From: Faecalispora sporosphaeroides DSM 1294
Lineage (GTDB): Bacteria; Bacillota; Clostridia; Oscillospirales; Acutalibacteraceae
Assembly (NCBI GenBank): GCA_000383295.1
Contig: KB911079.1
Span: forward strand, 1 to 57,243
Length of the DNA stretch: 57,243 bases
Reading direction: 5' to 3'
Made by a program: the position numbers and the translations under genes. The notes under the pieces are model-generated. The model was given only the letters and a program-made list of their open reading frames with translations, had not been told where the DNA came from and searched no databases. Of the stretch, positions 45,124 to 53,939 are shown one piece after another (the first letter of the stretch is position 1; the number at the start of each line of letters is the position of its first letter).

Positions 45124-45293
45124 TGGAGTCAGGCGGAAACGGGAATCCTGCTGTTTCAGAGAATGGTCTTAAGATTCTAGTAAGATTTTTTTCAGGTTTG
45201 TGTGATTGAAAGACAGAGGATGTTATGGTAAAGTAAATTTGCCACCAAAACGAGAAGCGTTTGGAAATTTACTTTGGAAAGGATGTCATGGTG

Positions 45294-45944
45294 ATGAAGA
45301 AAATGAAAACAGCATCATTGCTGATCGCTTCAATAATGGTTTTTTCGGTGTTTTTTGGGTGTAATAAAACCCCGGAGGACACGTCGTCCCTCGTGTCGGA
45401 GCCGGCACTGTCCGCGCCGGAATCTCAGGCGCCGTCAAAAGCGCCGTCCAGTTCCCCGTCGGCGGCGCCCTCATCGTCCGGCACATCGTCCGCGGCGGCG
45501 TCCGGCCCGGATGACAAGGCGACCTCTTTGAAGAATATCGTTACAAGCAACAAGGACTTCAACAAGCTGTTTGTGAACAACCCGATCGACAAGGCGTATC
45601 TGGCCGAGATGGAAAAAGCCACCTCTACCGCCGACATGATCAAGGTCAATGAAAAGTACACAAAGCTCTGGCAGACAGAGATCGATTCCGGCTACAAAAA
45701 GCTGCTGGCGAAGGCACCGGAATCCAAAAAGAAGAGCTACCAGAAACGCCAGGAAAGATGGGTTAAGGGTACGCCCGATGATTTGAAAAAGATTGCGGAA
45801 AAGGCACAAAGCGCGGGGGCGATGGCACAGCTGGAGGCTTCCGGCGAGACCATGGAATTCTACAGGGAGCGGGCCGCCGCAATCTATAAGAACCTGTTTA
45901 CACACGATCCCAAATTCACTTACGCCTATTCCGCGAAGAAGTAA
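45294..45944 (+). CDS. Putative lipoprotein, unknown function
   Basis: Product of 216 aa. A signal peptide ending in the lipobox VFFGC is followed by a Ser/Pro/Ala-rich linker (about 28-65) and a helical, lysine-rich domain (about 75-216). No enzyme motif is recognised. AAAGGA is 10 bases before ATG 45294. It is monocistronic and closed by a strong terminator. A possible promoter TTGAAA-N17-TAAAGT lies about 70 bases upstream. Confidence 0.8.
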   Translation: MKKMKTASLLIASIMVFSVFFGCNKTPEDTSSLVSEPALSAPESQAPSKAPSSSPSAAPSSSGTSSAAASGPDDKATSLKNIVTSNKDFNKLFVNNPIDKAYLAEMEKATSTADMIKVNEKYTKLWQTEIDSGYKKLLAKAPESKKKSYQKRQERWVKGTPDDLKKIAEKAQSAGAMAQLEASGETMEFYRERAAAIYKNLFTHDPKFTYAYSAKK

Positions 45945-45970
45945 TTGCTCTTCTTACTTTTAATAAAATA

Positions 45971-46012
45971 AAAAACCGGCCCGCGGGGAAAGAACCGCAG
46001 GCCGGTTTTTTT
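45971..46012. terminator. Bidirectional terminator
   Basis: AAAAACCGGCC and GGCCGGTTTTTTT with an imperfect inner part lie between the lipoprotein gene and the convergent DUF4340 gene. The 180 bases up to 46194 contain no gene. Confidence 0.85.
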
Positions 46013-46194
46013 GTGGACTGGAGCCAAGTATATCAGCAGAAGCTTTTTGCGAAAGGGCGGCGGGATAAGCATTTTGTATTACAAAGCAAACGCATAAAGG
46101 TCGAAGCTATCGATGTCTTTGATACCTCACTGCTGGTAAAGCCCGTCCCGCATCCAAGCTCTCCGAAAGGGACGGAACGGTCTGTTTTGCGAAC

Positions 46195-47667
46195 TTACAG
46201 CCCCGCCTGCACTGCGCCGTTTTCGGCAACGGTGGCGGTGTCCGCGATCAGGCCGGTGATGTTCGTCCCGGTCACAAGCCCCTGGGGCACTTGATCCACC
46301 ACCGCCAGGTACCGACGGTCGCCGACGATATAATACTGCACCGTAACCGGCTTTCGGGCGGCGTCGTAGAAGCGGAAGCGCACCGTGAAGGCCGGCTGTC
46401 CGCTCATGGCGGTCGCCACCCCGTCAGAATCCGCGTTGGCCTCCTCCAGCAGCTGCACTGCCACAATGTTCTGGTAATACTTCTGAAAATTCGGCTCGTA
46501 CGTGACCGCCTTGCCGTTGCAGGTGACGGTATAATCGTAAACCTCGCTGTCCTTGGTGGATTTTGAGGCGTTTTTCGTGCGGGCTTTTTCAAACGTGTAC
46601 GTCTTGTCGTCCGCCGTTACGTCCAGCCCGCTGACATCGATAATGTTGGGGATCTGCACAAATTTGCTGCGCAGGCTGAACAGAGTCGCCGTGGCCCAAA
46701 CAGAGGAGGTCTCCTCCTTGATGCCGAAGATGGCGTCGATGCTGTCGGCCATGATATACCGCATCCCGTTTTCCGTGTTGCCGGCCTTGAGCGTATGCGA
46801 GTGCTTGTCGGCGGTAAAGGACAGCGTCATGGAGGGTGTATCCAGTCCGTACTGCTTGATCTGCTCTGCCGTGGGGTGAATGGCGGTCACCTCATCGGCC
46901 GTTACGGTCGAAATGGCGGTGGCCAGGGTGGAATACTGGGTATCGTCCACCAATACGCTCTGCTTGCCGTCCGAAACGGTGACCGAGTTATTTTGGCTGG
47001 TGACGGTCAGCTGTTCGCCCAGGTGGGGGCTGCTGAGAGAGATAAAGTCAATGGCGGGGGTTTCCTGCCCGCTGCTGGCGTTTGTAAGGGAGTACAGCTC
47101 CTTCTGCACAAAATCCTTGACGCCGTTGAACATGCCGCCGTCCACAGAGACCACATACACGTTGTCGGAGCCTTTTCCGGCCATGTAGTAGCCGTCGGAG
47201 CCGGCCGCCTCGTTGCCCAGCAGGTAATCAAAGCTCGTGCCGTCTTTAAAATTCACCTGTACCTCGGCGGAGGGGTTATCCAGTCCGTAGTCCTTCAGGC
47301 TGCTTACAGAACCCACATTTTTGGACGCGACCAGGCTGAAGCCGTCTTTTACCACATTTTCCGCCGCGGTTTCATACAGTGGAAGGCCCTCCAGCCCCTG
47401 CACCGTATAGGTGGTGTGGGTGGAGCCGCCGGAGGCGGCGCTTTCAGCCGTCGTTTTGGGTACGATTACAAAGCCGCCGTTTTTATTTTTGACCTGCATC
47501 GACTGCACGTCCTCAATTTGCTTGGAGAGCAGGCTGATCGCGGTATCGTCGGCAGCGGAGGAAGCCGTTTGCGGCTCCTTCTCGGTCAGCTTCAAAGCGG
47601 CGAAGGCGCCGCCGAGCACGACGAGCGCCGCGGCCGCCGCCAGTAAATTTCTGGTAGAGTGTTTCAT
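46195..47667 (-). CDS. DUF4340 domain-containing membrane-anchored protein
   Basis: Product of 490 aa. One N-terminal membrane helix (about 7-26) and a large outside part with repeated DUF4340 units (for example VKDGFSLVASKNVGSVSSLKDYGLDNPSAEVQVNF then EQIKQYGLDTPSMTLSF, each with a YGLD/P-S-x-x-L/V pattern). It is translationally coupled to the GldG-like gene, one base after its stop. DUF4340 proteins accompany Gld-type ABC transporters; the exact role is not known. Confidence 0.85.
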   Translation of the reverse strand: MKHSTRNLLAAAAALVVLGGAFAALKLTEKEPQTASSAADDTAISLLSKQIEDVQSMQVKNKNGGFVIVPKTTAESAASGGSTHTTYTVQGLEGLPLYETAAENVVKDGFSLVASKNVGSVSSLKDYGLDNPSAEVQVNFKDGTSFDYLLGNEAAGSDGYYMAGKGSDNVYVVSVDGGMFNGVKDFVQKELYSLTNASSGQETPAIDFISLSSPHLGEQLTVTSQNNSVTVSDGKQSVLVDDTQYSTLATAISTVTADEVTAIHPTAEQIKQYGLDTPSMTLSFTADKHSHTLKAGNTENGMRYIMADSIDAIFGIKEETSSVWATATLFSLRSKFVQIPNIIDVSGLDVTADDKTYTFEKARTKNASKSTKDSEVYDYTVTCNGKAVTYEPNFQKYYQNIVAVQLLEEANADSDGVATAMSGQPAFTVRFRFYDAARKPVTVQYYIVGDRRYLAVVDQVPQGLVTGTNITGLIADTATVAENGAVQAGL

Positions 47668-47668
47668 A

Positions 47669-49399
47669 TTACAGGTGCCTCCTCTTCAGGAAAACGACGA
47701 AGCCCGCCGCCAGAACGCAGAGGGGGATCAAAACGGTAAACACGCCGAAGCCGAGAATCACGCTCGCGGCCTGTGAAAGGTTAATATCCACCTGATTCGT
47801 CTGCACCGGCATGACGAGAATGCCGGTGTTGGAGTCGGTTTCTCCCGTGGCGTAGCGAGCCAGATCGGTGACATATTTGCCGTTGCCGTAGGCCGAGGCG
47901 TTAATGACCCCCTCGGCAAACATGGGCGAGCTGCCCGCGACGATCACGTTCTGCTTGTAGACCGTTCCGTCCAGCGACAGATTCTTCTGTGCCAGCGCCA
48001 CTGTGGTGTAAGCCTGCTGCTTCGCATTTTTCACGCTTTCCTCCGTGGAGCCGGAGTCCACCAAATACGAGGTGTCGTACGACTGCGCCAGCGCGTGGGT
48101 GGTAACGCCGCCGCGCGAGGTGAACAGCAGGTTAATCGGGCTGGATTGCGGCATCACCACGTTGTCGTACTGAGTGGAGTCGGAATTCAGGGTGATGGTG
48201 GAATCCACATTGGTCTTCGTCAGGATGAAGGAAGCGTCGGACTGCGCGACGCGGCTCTGGTCGCGCTCGACGACCACCGCGCGCGGAACCTCAATCCCCC
48301 ATTCCTTTAAAAAGGAGGAAAGGTTCGGCAAAGCCTCTTGGCTGGGGTAGAAGGTGATCAGCAGGGAGCGGTCTGCGGCAAGCTTGCTGTTTTCGAGGAA
48401 CGCATCCAGCTTTTTCAGCTCCTGCGGGGTGTAGTCGGTCGCGGGCGACGCCAGCATCACCATCTGGGCGTTCGCAGGAATCTCCTGCGTCAGGATATTA
48501 AAGCTTACGGTTTCAAAGCTGGCGTTTTTCAGCACGCTCTGCAGCGCCGTGGTGTCGTAAATTTCCTCATGGCCCGTTGCAAAGGCGATGACCGGCAGCT
48601 TCTCGCTGTTCACCTGACTGATTGCCGAGGCGAGTGCGGTGCCCACCATGGAATAGGTGCTGGCGGCCCCTGTGGTGTAATCAGTTTGTTGACTGAACAA
48701 ATCGGTAATTTGCAGCACGCGGTGGCGCTTTTCGGTGCTGACGACAACGCAGCCGGCCGTCAGGTTCGTTTCGCCAAGCTCCGAGGCATAGGTCGGGTTC
48801 TTGTCCAGGTCAACGTATTTGACGGTGATGTTGGAGTTGCGCTCCTTGATCTTGTCGGACAAAACGGCGACCTGGCTGTAATTGAAGCCGTAGCCGGAAT
48901 ACAGCACGTTGTCGCGCACATCGGTCTCCGGCCCCAGAATCGTGATGGTGGTGGGCAGCTTGACCGCATCCACCACCTTCAGCGCATCCTGTGTCAAAGA
49001 GTTGGTTTTTTGCGCGGAAAGATCGAGGTTGATGGAGGGGAACCGCGAGCTCAGCATCGATACGACCACGTTGAGCAGGATGACCGCCGCGAGGAACACG
49101 GCGGTAAACACGGTGGAAATGCCGCGGCGGCGCAGCTTCTGCGACGAAAGCACGCTGCCGAAGGTGTGCCGCGGGGATTTGTTCGGCTCCCTTTCTGCGG
49201 AAAGGGAATCTTCTTCGGGTTCCGCTTCGTTTTCGGCCGCATCCTCTGCCACGGCTGCTTCCGCCGTTTGCTCTTCCGGCAGCCACTCCGCTTTCGGGGC
49301 GGTTTCGGCCTCCTGTGCGGGAAGCTGCGCGCCCTCCGCGGGTGCACTCGGCTCTATGGGTTTCTCCGCGCCCTGCGGAGTCTTTTTTTCTTCACTCAT
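47669..49399 (-). CDS. GldG-like ABC transporter substrate component
   Basis: Product of 576 aa. A low-complexity acidic cytoplasmic N-terminus (1-75, rich in E, A, P), a membrane helix (about 90-110), a GldG/IFT52-like outside domain (with SAQKTNSLTQDALKVVDAVK, and TGHEEIYDTTALQSVLKNASFE), and a C-terminal helix (about 545-570). Such proteins work with an ABC permease and ATPase; in Bacteroidetes the homologues support gliding, but here motility is not implied. GGGAGG is nine bases before ATG. Confidence 0.86.
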   Translation of the reverse strand: MSEEKKTPQGAEKPIEPSAPAEGAQLPAQEAETAPKAEWLPEEQTAEAAVAEDAAENEAEPEEDSLSAEREPNKSPRHTFGSVLSSQKLRRRGISTVFTAVFLAAVILLNVVVSMLSSRFPSINLDLSAQKTNSLTQDALKVVDAVKLPTTITILGPETDVRDNVLYSGYGFNYSQVAVLSDKIKERNSNITVKYVDLDKNPTYASELGETNLTAGCVVVSTEKRHRVLQITDLFSQQTDYTTGAASTYSMVGTALASAISQVNSEKLPVIAFATGHEEIYDTTALQSVLKNASFETVSFNILTQEIPANAQMVMLASPATDYTPQELKKLDAFLENSKLAADRSLLITFYPSQEALPNLSSFLKEWGIEVPRAVVVERDQSRVAQSDASFILTKTNVDSTITLNSDSTQYDNVVMPQSSPINLLFTSRGGVTTHALAQSYDTSYLVDSGSTEESVKNAKQQAYTTVALAQKNLSLDGTVYKQNVIVAGSSPMFAEGVINASAYGNGKYVTDLARYATGETDSNTGILVMPVQTNQVDINLSQAASVILGFGVFTVLIPLCVLAAGFVVFLKRRHL

Positions 49400-49415
49400 T
49401 CCGGTCGGCCTCCCT

Positions 49416-50120
49416 TCAGTTCCAGCGGCGGCTTTCGAGGCGCCGTGCGGTAAAGAACAAAAATACCGCCGCGACGCTCAGGAAAAACACAATGCTGGAT
49501 ACATTAAATACCCCTGTGGTAAAGGGGGTGTATCTGCTGTTAAACGAAATCCAGCCGATCAGCTTGGCGATGGCCGCGTTTGAAACGGAGCCGGAAAGCT
49601 GGTCGATGATCAGCAGAAACATCGAGGCGGCAAACGTGCCGATGGCGGAGATGATCTGGCTTTGGGTCAGGCTCGAGATGAACACACCGATCGAAATCAT
49701 GGCGGCGCCGTACAGCAGCGCGCCGAATACCGTGCCGAGCACCGTGACCCAGTTGAGCGACGACACAAATGATATGACGAGGGCGGGCAGCAGGCTGCCG
49801 AGCAGCGCAATGCCGAACACGCTCACGCAGGCCAGAAATTTGCCCATCACAATGCCCGCCACGCCCACGGGGGCGGTCAGCAGCGCCTGGTCGGTTTTAT
49901 TACGGCGATCCTCGCTCATGGAGCGCATCGTCAGGATCGGGACGATCATCATGCACCAAATGAACATGGTGCCGTAAACACTGGTAATGTAGGAGGTGGA
50001 GCGGGAATTCATTACCATGGCGTAATAAAACCCGAACAGCGCGAGAAGCACCGCCACACACACATAGCCGATGGGAGAAGAAAAGTACGATTTCAGCTCC
50101 CGCTTGAAAATTGCTTTCAT
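49416..50120 (-). CDS. ABC transporter permease (GldF-like)
   Basis: Product of 234 aa with six membrane helices and the ABC-2 permease start MKAIFKRELKSYFSSPIGYV. The motif MSEDRRNKTDQALLTAPV lies in the cytoplasmic loop that contacts the ATPase. Its ATG overlaps the ATPase stop by four bases. It forms the membrane channel of the Gld-like complex. Confidence 0.9.
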   Translation of the reverse strand: MKAIFKRELKSYFSSPIGYVCVAVLLALFGFYYAMVMNSRSTSYITSVYGTMFIWCMMIVPILTMRSMSEDRRNKTDQALLTAPVGVAGIVMGKFLACVSVFGIALLGSLLPALVISFVSSLNWVTVLGTVFGALLYGAAMISIGVFISSLTQSQIISAIGTFAASMFLLIIDQLSGSVSNAAIAKLIGWISFNSRYTPFTTGVFNVSSIVFFLSVAAVFLFFTARRLESRRWN

Positions 50121-51082
50121 GCGCTTTCTCCCTCCTTCTGTGCGGGCGCGGCCTGTCCGTCGGTCAGGCGCAGGAAGACCTCCTCGAGGGTCAGGTCGTT
50201 CGTGCGCAGCGAAAGGATCGGCCAGCCCTTGCGGGAGGCCAGTGCGAACAGGTCACGCCGCAGGTCGGCCCCCGGCTCGCCCTCTACGGTAAATTCAAAC
50301 ACGCCGGGCTCTTTTTCGCCCAGCGGCTGAACCTCTTTGGCCTTGTGCAGGGTTTTCAGGCCCTGATTCAGCTCGGCCTCGCGGCCCTCCAGGCGAACCA
50401 GCAGCTTGTGGTTGCCGGTCATCTGGTGCGAAAGCGTGTCGGGTGAGCCGTCCGCCACAATGCGGCCCTGGTTGATGACCAGAATGCGCTCGCACACGGC
50501 CTGCACCTCAGAAAGAATGTGTGAGCTCAGAATGACGGTGTGGTGGTCGCCCAGCTTTTTGATCAGGTTGCGAATCTCAATGATCTGCTTGGGGTCGAGC
50601 CCGACGGTGGGTTCGTCCAGAATCAGAACGGGAGGGTTCCCCAATAGTGCCTGCGCAATGCCCACTCTCTGGCGGTAGCCCTTCGACAGGTTGCCGAGCA
50701 GCCGGGAATACACATCCTCAATTTTTACCAGTGCACAAATTTCTTTGATGTGCTTTTCGCGCGGCAGAGAAACCTTTTTCAGCTCGTACATAAAATTCAG
50801 GTATTCTTTGACGGTCATATCCAGATACAGCGGGGGCAGCTCCGGCAGATACCCGATTTTTTTCTTTACCTCGTTGGGGTAATCGAGAATGTTCTGTCCA
50901 TCTACGGTCACCTCGCCGCCGCTGGCGGAAAGATAGCCGGTAATAATATTCATGGTGGTGGATTTGCCGGCGCCGTTCGGCCCCAGAAAGCCCAGAATGG
51001 TACCTTCCTCCACGGTAAAGCTGACGTGGCTGAGCACCGTTTTGGAACCATACCGTTTCGTGAGGTCTTTCACCTCTATCAT
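50117..51082 (-). CDS. ABC transporter ATP-binding protein (GldA-like)
   Basis: Product of 321 aa. Walker A GPNGAGKSTT, signature LSKGYRQR, Walker B VLILDEPTVGLDP and the switch histidine in SSHIL are intact. A C-terminal extension of about 90 residues follows the core. It powers the permease encoded next. First gene of the four-gene operon; its promoter lies in the spacer 51083-51213. Confidence 0.93.
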   Translation of the reverse strand: MIEVKDLTKRYGSKTVLSHVSFTVEEGTILGFLGPNGAGKSTTMNIITGYLSASGGEVTVDGQNILDYPNEVKKKIGYLPELPPLYLDMTVKEYLNFMYELKKVSLPREKHIKEICALVKIEDVYSRLLGNLSKGYRQRVGIAQALLGNPPVLILDEPTVGLDPKQIIEIRNLIKKLGDHHTVILSSHILSEVQAVCERILVINQGRIVADGSPDTLSHQMTGNHKLLVRLEGREAELNQGLKTLHKAKEVQPLGEKEPGVFEFTVEGEPGADLRRDLFALASRKGWPILSLRTNDLTLEEVFLRLTDGQAAPAQKEGESA

Positions 51083-51420
51083 AACAAACGTCCCTCCTTC
51101 AGACCGCAGTGAAAAACAAAAGCAGCGCCCGGCCGCCCTGTTTTTTCAGAAAAGTCATTAACCCTATCATATCAATGCGGTACTCCTAAAATGTAAACAA
51201 AGTTTTAAGATTTATGCGGTTTCCCATGAAAATGAAAATTCGTCACAATTCGGCAGTTGGTTTGATTCGCTTGACGAAGCGGTGCGAAAGCCCTACAATA
51301 AAAGCAATTCCCAGGAGGATGCTCTGCGCCTTGAACGGCGGAGCGGAACAGGGACGATTTAGAAGATCCTTTCAAGGCAGATTTTCATCTGACAGTAAAT
51401 TGAAAACAGGAGTGGTATTT
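51083..51420. other. Spacer between the divergent ABC operon and DUF1015 gene
   Basis: There is no gene that I can support. The left part is A/T-rich and should hold the promoter of the leftward ABC operon. AGGAG at about 51408-51412 is the ribosome site of the DUF1015 gene. Confidence 0.5.
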
Positions 51421-52695
51421 GTGGCAGAAATCAAAGCATTCCGCGCGCTGCGCTTTTGCACCGAACAGGCCGGCAATATCTCCGAGCTTACCTGCCCGCC
51501 CTACGATATCATCAGCGAGGAGGAGCGGCTCGCTTTTCTGGAGAAAAACCCGCACAACATCATCCGATTGGAGCTGCCTCGCGGCGAAGCTCCCTATGTC
51601 AAAGCGAGGGAAACGCTTTCGGAGTGGCTTTCGCAGGGCATTCTGCGCCGCGATACCGACCCCGGCCTCTATCTTTATGAGGAGGAGTTTGAGGCCTACG
51701 GCGAAACGCACCGCCTGAAGGGCTTTATCTCGCTGGTGCGCCTCGAGGAGTTTTCCGCCGGGGTGGTGCTGCCGCATGAGGAGACCCTCAGCAAGGCCAA
51801 GGCCGACCGCTTTGAGCTGATGAAGGCCACCAACTGCAATTTCAGCCAAATCTACTGCCTGTACATGGATGAGGAGCACCGCACGCTTGCGCGGATCGAC
51901 GCTCTGTCGAAAGACACGCCCCGCTATGAATTCAGCGACGGCACCGTGACGCACCGCCTGTGGCTTGTGAACGATCCCGTTGCGATCCGCGCCATCTGCG
52001 AGGACTTTGCGGACCGCAGGCTGTATATTGCCGACGGCCACCACCGCTACGAAACGGCGCTCAACTACCGCAACGCCTGCCGCGAAAACGGCACGGCGAA
52101 CCCCGCGCAGGACTACGTGATGATGATGCTGGTGGATATGCAGCACCCGGGGCTGGTGGTATTCCCCACGCACCGGCTGATCCGCGGCCTTGCGGATTTT
52201 GACTCCGCCGCTCTGCTGGAGCGCTGCCGCGGGCAGTTCGACGTGCGGGCCATGCAACGCAGGGAAGACATCGAGGCCGTCCTTTCAGAGCAGTATGCCC
52301 AGGGAAAAAAGGCGTTCGCCTTTTACGACGGCGGCGAGGGATGGCACCTTCTGGTGCTGCGTGAGCTCTCCGTCATGGCGCAGCTGCTGCCCGATAAGAG
52401 CGCCGCTTCTCAGGGGCTGGACGTCACCGTGCTGCACAGCCTGGTTCTGGAGCGAATGCTCGGCATCGATAAAGAAAATATGGCGCAGCAGATCAATCTG
52501 ACGTATACCCGCTCCCTGCCGCAGGCTCTGGCTTCGGTGCAGTCGGGGGAAGCTCAGTGCGCTTTTCTGCTGAACCCCACCCGCGTGGAGGAAATCCGCG
52601 ATGTTGCCGCCGCAGGTGAGAAAATGCCGCAGAAATCCACATATTTTTATCCCAAGCTGATCACCGGGCTGGTGATGAACCAGCTCGCAGACTGA
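51421..52695 (+). CDS. DUF1015 family protein (SerK/SbnI-like)
   Basis: Product of 424 aa from GTG 51421 (AEIKAFRALRF), with AGGAG eight bases upstream. Family signatures are CPPYDIISEEER near the N-terminus, LPHEETLSKAKADRFELMKATNCNFSQIY, and YIADGHHRYETALNYRN. Some DUF1015 proteins (archaeal SerK, staphylococcal SbnI) phosphorylate free L-serine; whether this one does is not known. It stands alone and ends at a strong terminator. Confidence 0.9.
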   Translation: MAEIKAFRALRFCTEQAGNISELTCPPYDIISEEERLAFLEKNPHNIIRLELPRGEAPYVKARETLSEWLSQGILRRDTDPGLYLYEEEFEAYGETHRLKGFISLVRLEEFSAGVVLPHEETLSKAKADRFELMKATNCNFSQIYCLYMDEEHRTLARIDALSKDTPRYEFSDGTVTHRLWLVNDPVAIRAICEDFADRRLYIADGHHRYETALNYRNACRENGTANPAQDYVMMMLVDMQHPGLVVFPTHRLIRGLADFDSAALLERCRGQFDVRAMQRREDIEAVLSEQYAQGKKAFAFYDGGEGWHLLVLRELSVMAQLLPDKSAASQGLDVTVLHSLVLERMLGIDKENMAQQINLTYTRSLPQALASVQSGEAQCAFLLNPTRVEEIRDVAAAGEKMPQKSTYFYPKLITGLVMNQLAD

Positions 52696-52751
52696 GTTGA
52701 AAAGCGCCTGAGAGAGCCGCGAAGCTGGTCGCGGCAGCCGCGCGTTTTGGA

Positions 52752-52794
52752 AGGGCCGCGAGTTGGTTTTCGCGGCTCTTGTTTTGCTTTGGCA
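52752..52794 (+). terminator. Terminator of the DUF1015 gene
   Basis: AGGGCCGCGA and TCGCGGCTCT form a 10-bp stem with one G-T pair and an 8-base loop, followed by TGTTTTGCTTT. Confidence 0.85.
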
Positions 52795-52883
52795 GGCAGG
52801 AGCACGCCGCCGATTTTTCTTGAACTCGCCTGTCATCTGTGCTACACTCGGTAGTGATGAGAGCCGCAAAGGAAGGGATTCCC

Positions 52884-53285
52884 GTGAAGAAGGAAAAAGA
52901 AAAAAAGAAGAAACGCACCCGTACGGCGGAGGAGCCGGAACATGCGGAGCCGTCCGGTCTGCCGCAGACTCCGGAGCCGGACGGCGTGCAGGATTCCCTT
53001 GAGCCGCTTCACCGAAAGCTGGGCGGAAAATGGAAGCCCCGCATCCTGTGGGTGCTGCGGGGCGGCGATAGCCTGCGCTACCGCGAGATTAAGGCCGGGG
53101 TCGCCGGGATTACGGACATGATGCTCAGCCAGAGCCTGCGTGAGCTCAGTGAAGAGGGGCTGGTGGAACGCCGCCAGTTTCAGGAGATTCCCCCGCGGGT
53201 GGAATACCGGATCACCTCGGTCGGCGCGGGCGCGCTGCCGGGGCTGGAGCTTTTGGCCAAATGGATCAAAAATAATTTTGAGTGA
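52884..53285 (+). CDS. HxlR-type transcriptional regulator
   Basis: Product of 133 aa from GTG 52884 behind AAGGAAGGG. A lysine-rich, then acidic, flexible N-terminus (about 1-38) precedes an HxlR winged helix (about 40-130: LGGKWKPRILWVLRGGDSLRYREIKAGVAGITDMMLSQSLRELSEEGLVER). The usual cysteine of sensing HxlR proteins is absent from the helix start. It is 11 bases before an ElaA-like acetyltransferase gene with which it is probably cotranscribed. Confidence 0.87.
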   Translation: MKKEKEKKKKRTRTAEEPEHAEPSGLPQTPEPDGVQDSLEPLHRKLGGKWKPRILWVLRGGDSLRYREIKAGVAGITDMMLSQSLRELSEEGLVERRQFQEIPPRVEYRITSVGAGALPGLELLAKWIKNNFE

Positions 53286-53296
53286 GGGAAAACACA

Positions 53297-53776
53297 ATGC
53301 ACAGCTATTGGTTTTTGATGGAGCAGGGTCTGGACAAGCTGGAGGACGCAAGGGCGGTTCGCCAGACTGTTTTTGTGGAGGAACAGGGGTTCCGCGACGA
53401 ATTTGATGAAATCGACCCCATTGCGCACCATCTGGTGGTGTATATTGAGAATACGCCGGTTGCGACAGGACGTGTGTTTCCCGGCACGGGAGGGGAATAC
53501 ATCATTGGCCGCATTGCGGTCATCCGCCCCTACCGCGGCGAAGGCTTTGGCCGCATTGTGATGGAAAATCTGGAGAATCAGGCCCGTGCGCTCGGCGCGA
53601 TGGCGATTACCCTTGCGGCACAAACGCAGGCCCGCGGCTTCTATGAATCGCTGGGCTATCAGGCGGACGGCGAGGTTTTTCTGGAGGAACACTGCCCTCA
53701 CATCACGATGAAAAAGTCTTTGCTTCACGCAGATTCCGGAACAGATTCCCTTGACAACATACAGCATACGGTGTAG
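53297..53776 (+). CDS. ElaA-like GNAT acetyltransferase
   Basis: Product of 159 aa with the ElaA/YjcF pattern: R-x-x-VFVEEQGF, HHLVVYIENTPVATGRVF, then the acetyl-CoA loop RPYRGEGFGRIV and GFYESLGYQADGE. Its substrate is unknown. GAGGG is eight bases before ATG. Its last 26 bases overlap the nrdD promoter. Confidence 0.87.
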   Translation: MHSYWFLMEQGLDKLEDARAVRQTVFVEEQGFRDEFDEIDPIAHHLVVYIENTPVATGRVFPGTGGEYIIGRIAVIRPYRGEGFGRIVMENLENQARALGAMAITLAAQTQARGFYESLGYQADGEVFLEEHCPHITMKKSLLHADSGTDSLDNIQHTV

Positions 53777-53779
53777 AAT
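53751..53779 (+). promoter_or_regulatory. nrdDG promoter
   Basis: TTGACA (53751-53756), 17 bases, TAGAAT (53774-53779). The start point should be near 53786. Confidence 0.85.
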
Positions 53780-53789
53780 TGAACTTGCG

Positions 53790-53806
53790 ATTCTATATAT
53801 AGTAAT
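53790..53806. promoter_or_regulatory. Candidate NrdR box
   Basis: ATTCTATATATAGTAAT has the palindromic core CTATATATAG of the NrdR consensus (acaCwATATwGtgt type), placed at the transcription start of nrdD. The outer bases fit less well and only one copy is seen, whereas NrdR sites often come in pairs. Confidence 0.55.
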
Positions 53807-53810
53807 TCTT

Positions 53811-53939
53811 CTTTAAAACAGCGCCTGGCTTAATCCCTGCCGCGAGCGGGGATTAACCGCCGTACCGGCATGAGGCAGTTTTAAAGGGAATTGGAAATAT
53901 AGTGATTTTCCAAAAACCGAAAGATGAGAGGGAACGAAA
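53811..53939 (+). other. Structured leader of nrdD
   Basis: The leader can fold as a three-way junction: P1 CTTTAAAAC / GTTTTAAAG (53811-53819 / 53878-53886) extended by GCCT / AGGC, P2 TTAATCCC / GGGATTAA (53830-53856), P3 GCCG-TAC-CGGC (53859-53869). A second hairpin TTGGAAA / TTTCCAA (53891-53913) precedes the GAGAGGG ribosome site. I do not recognise a known riboswitch class. Confidence 0.55.
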
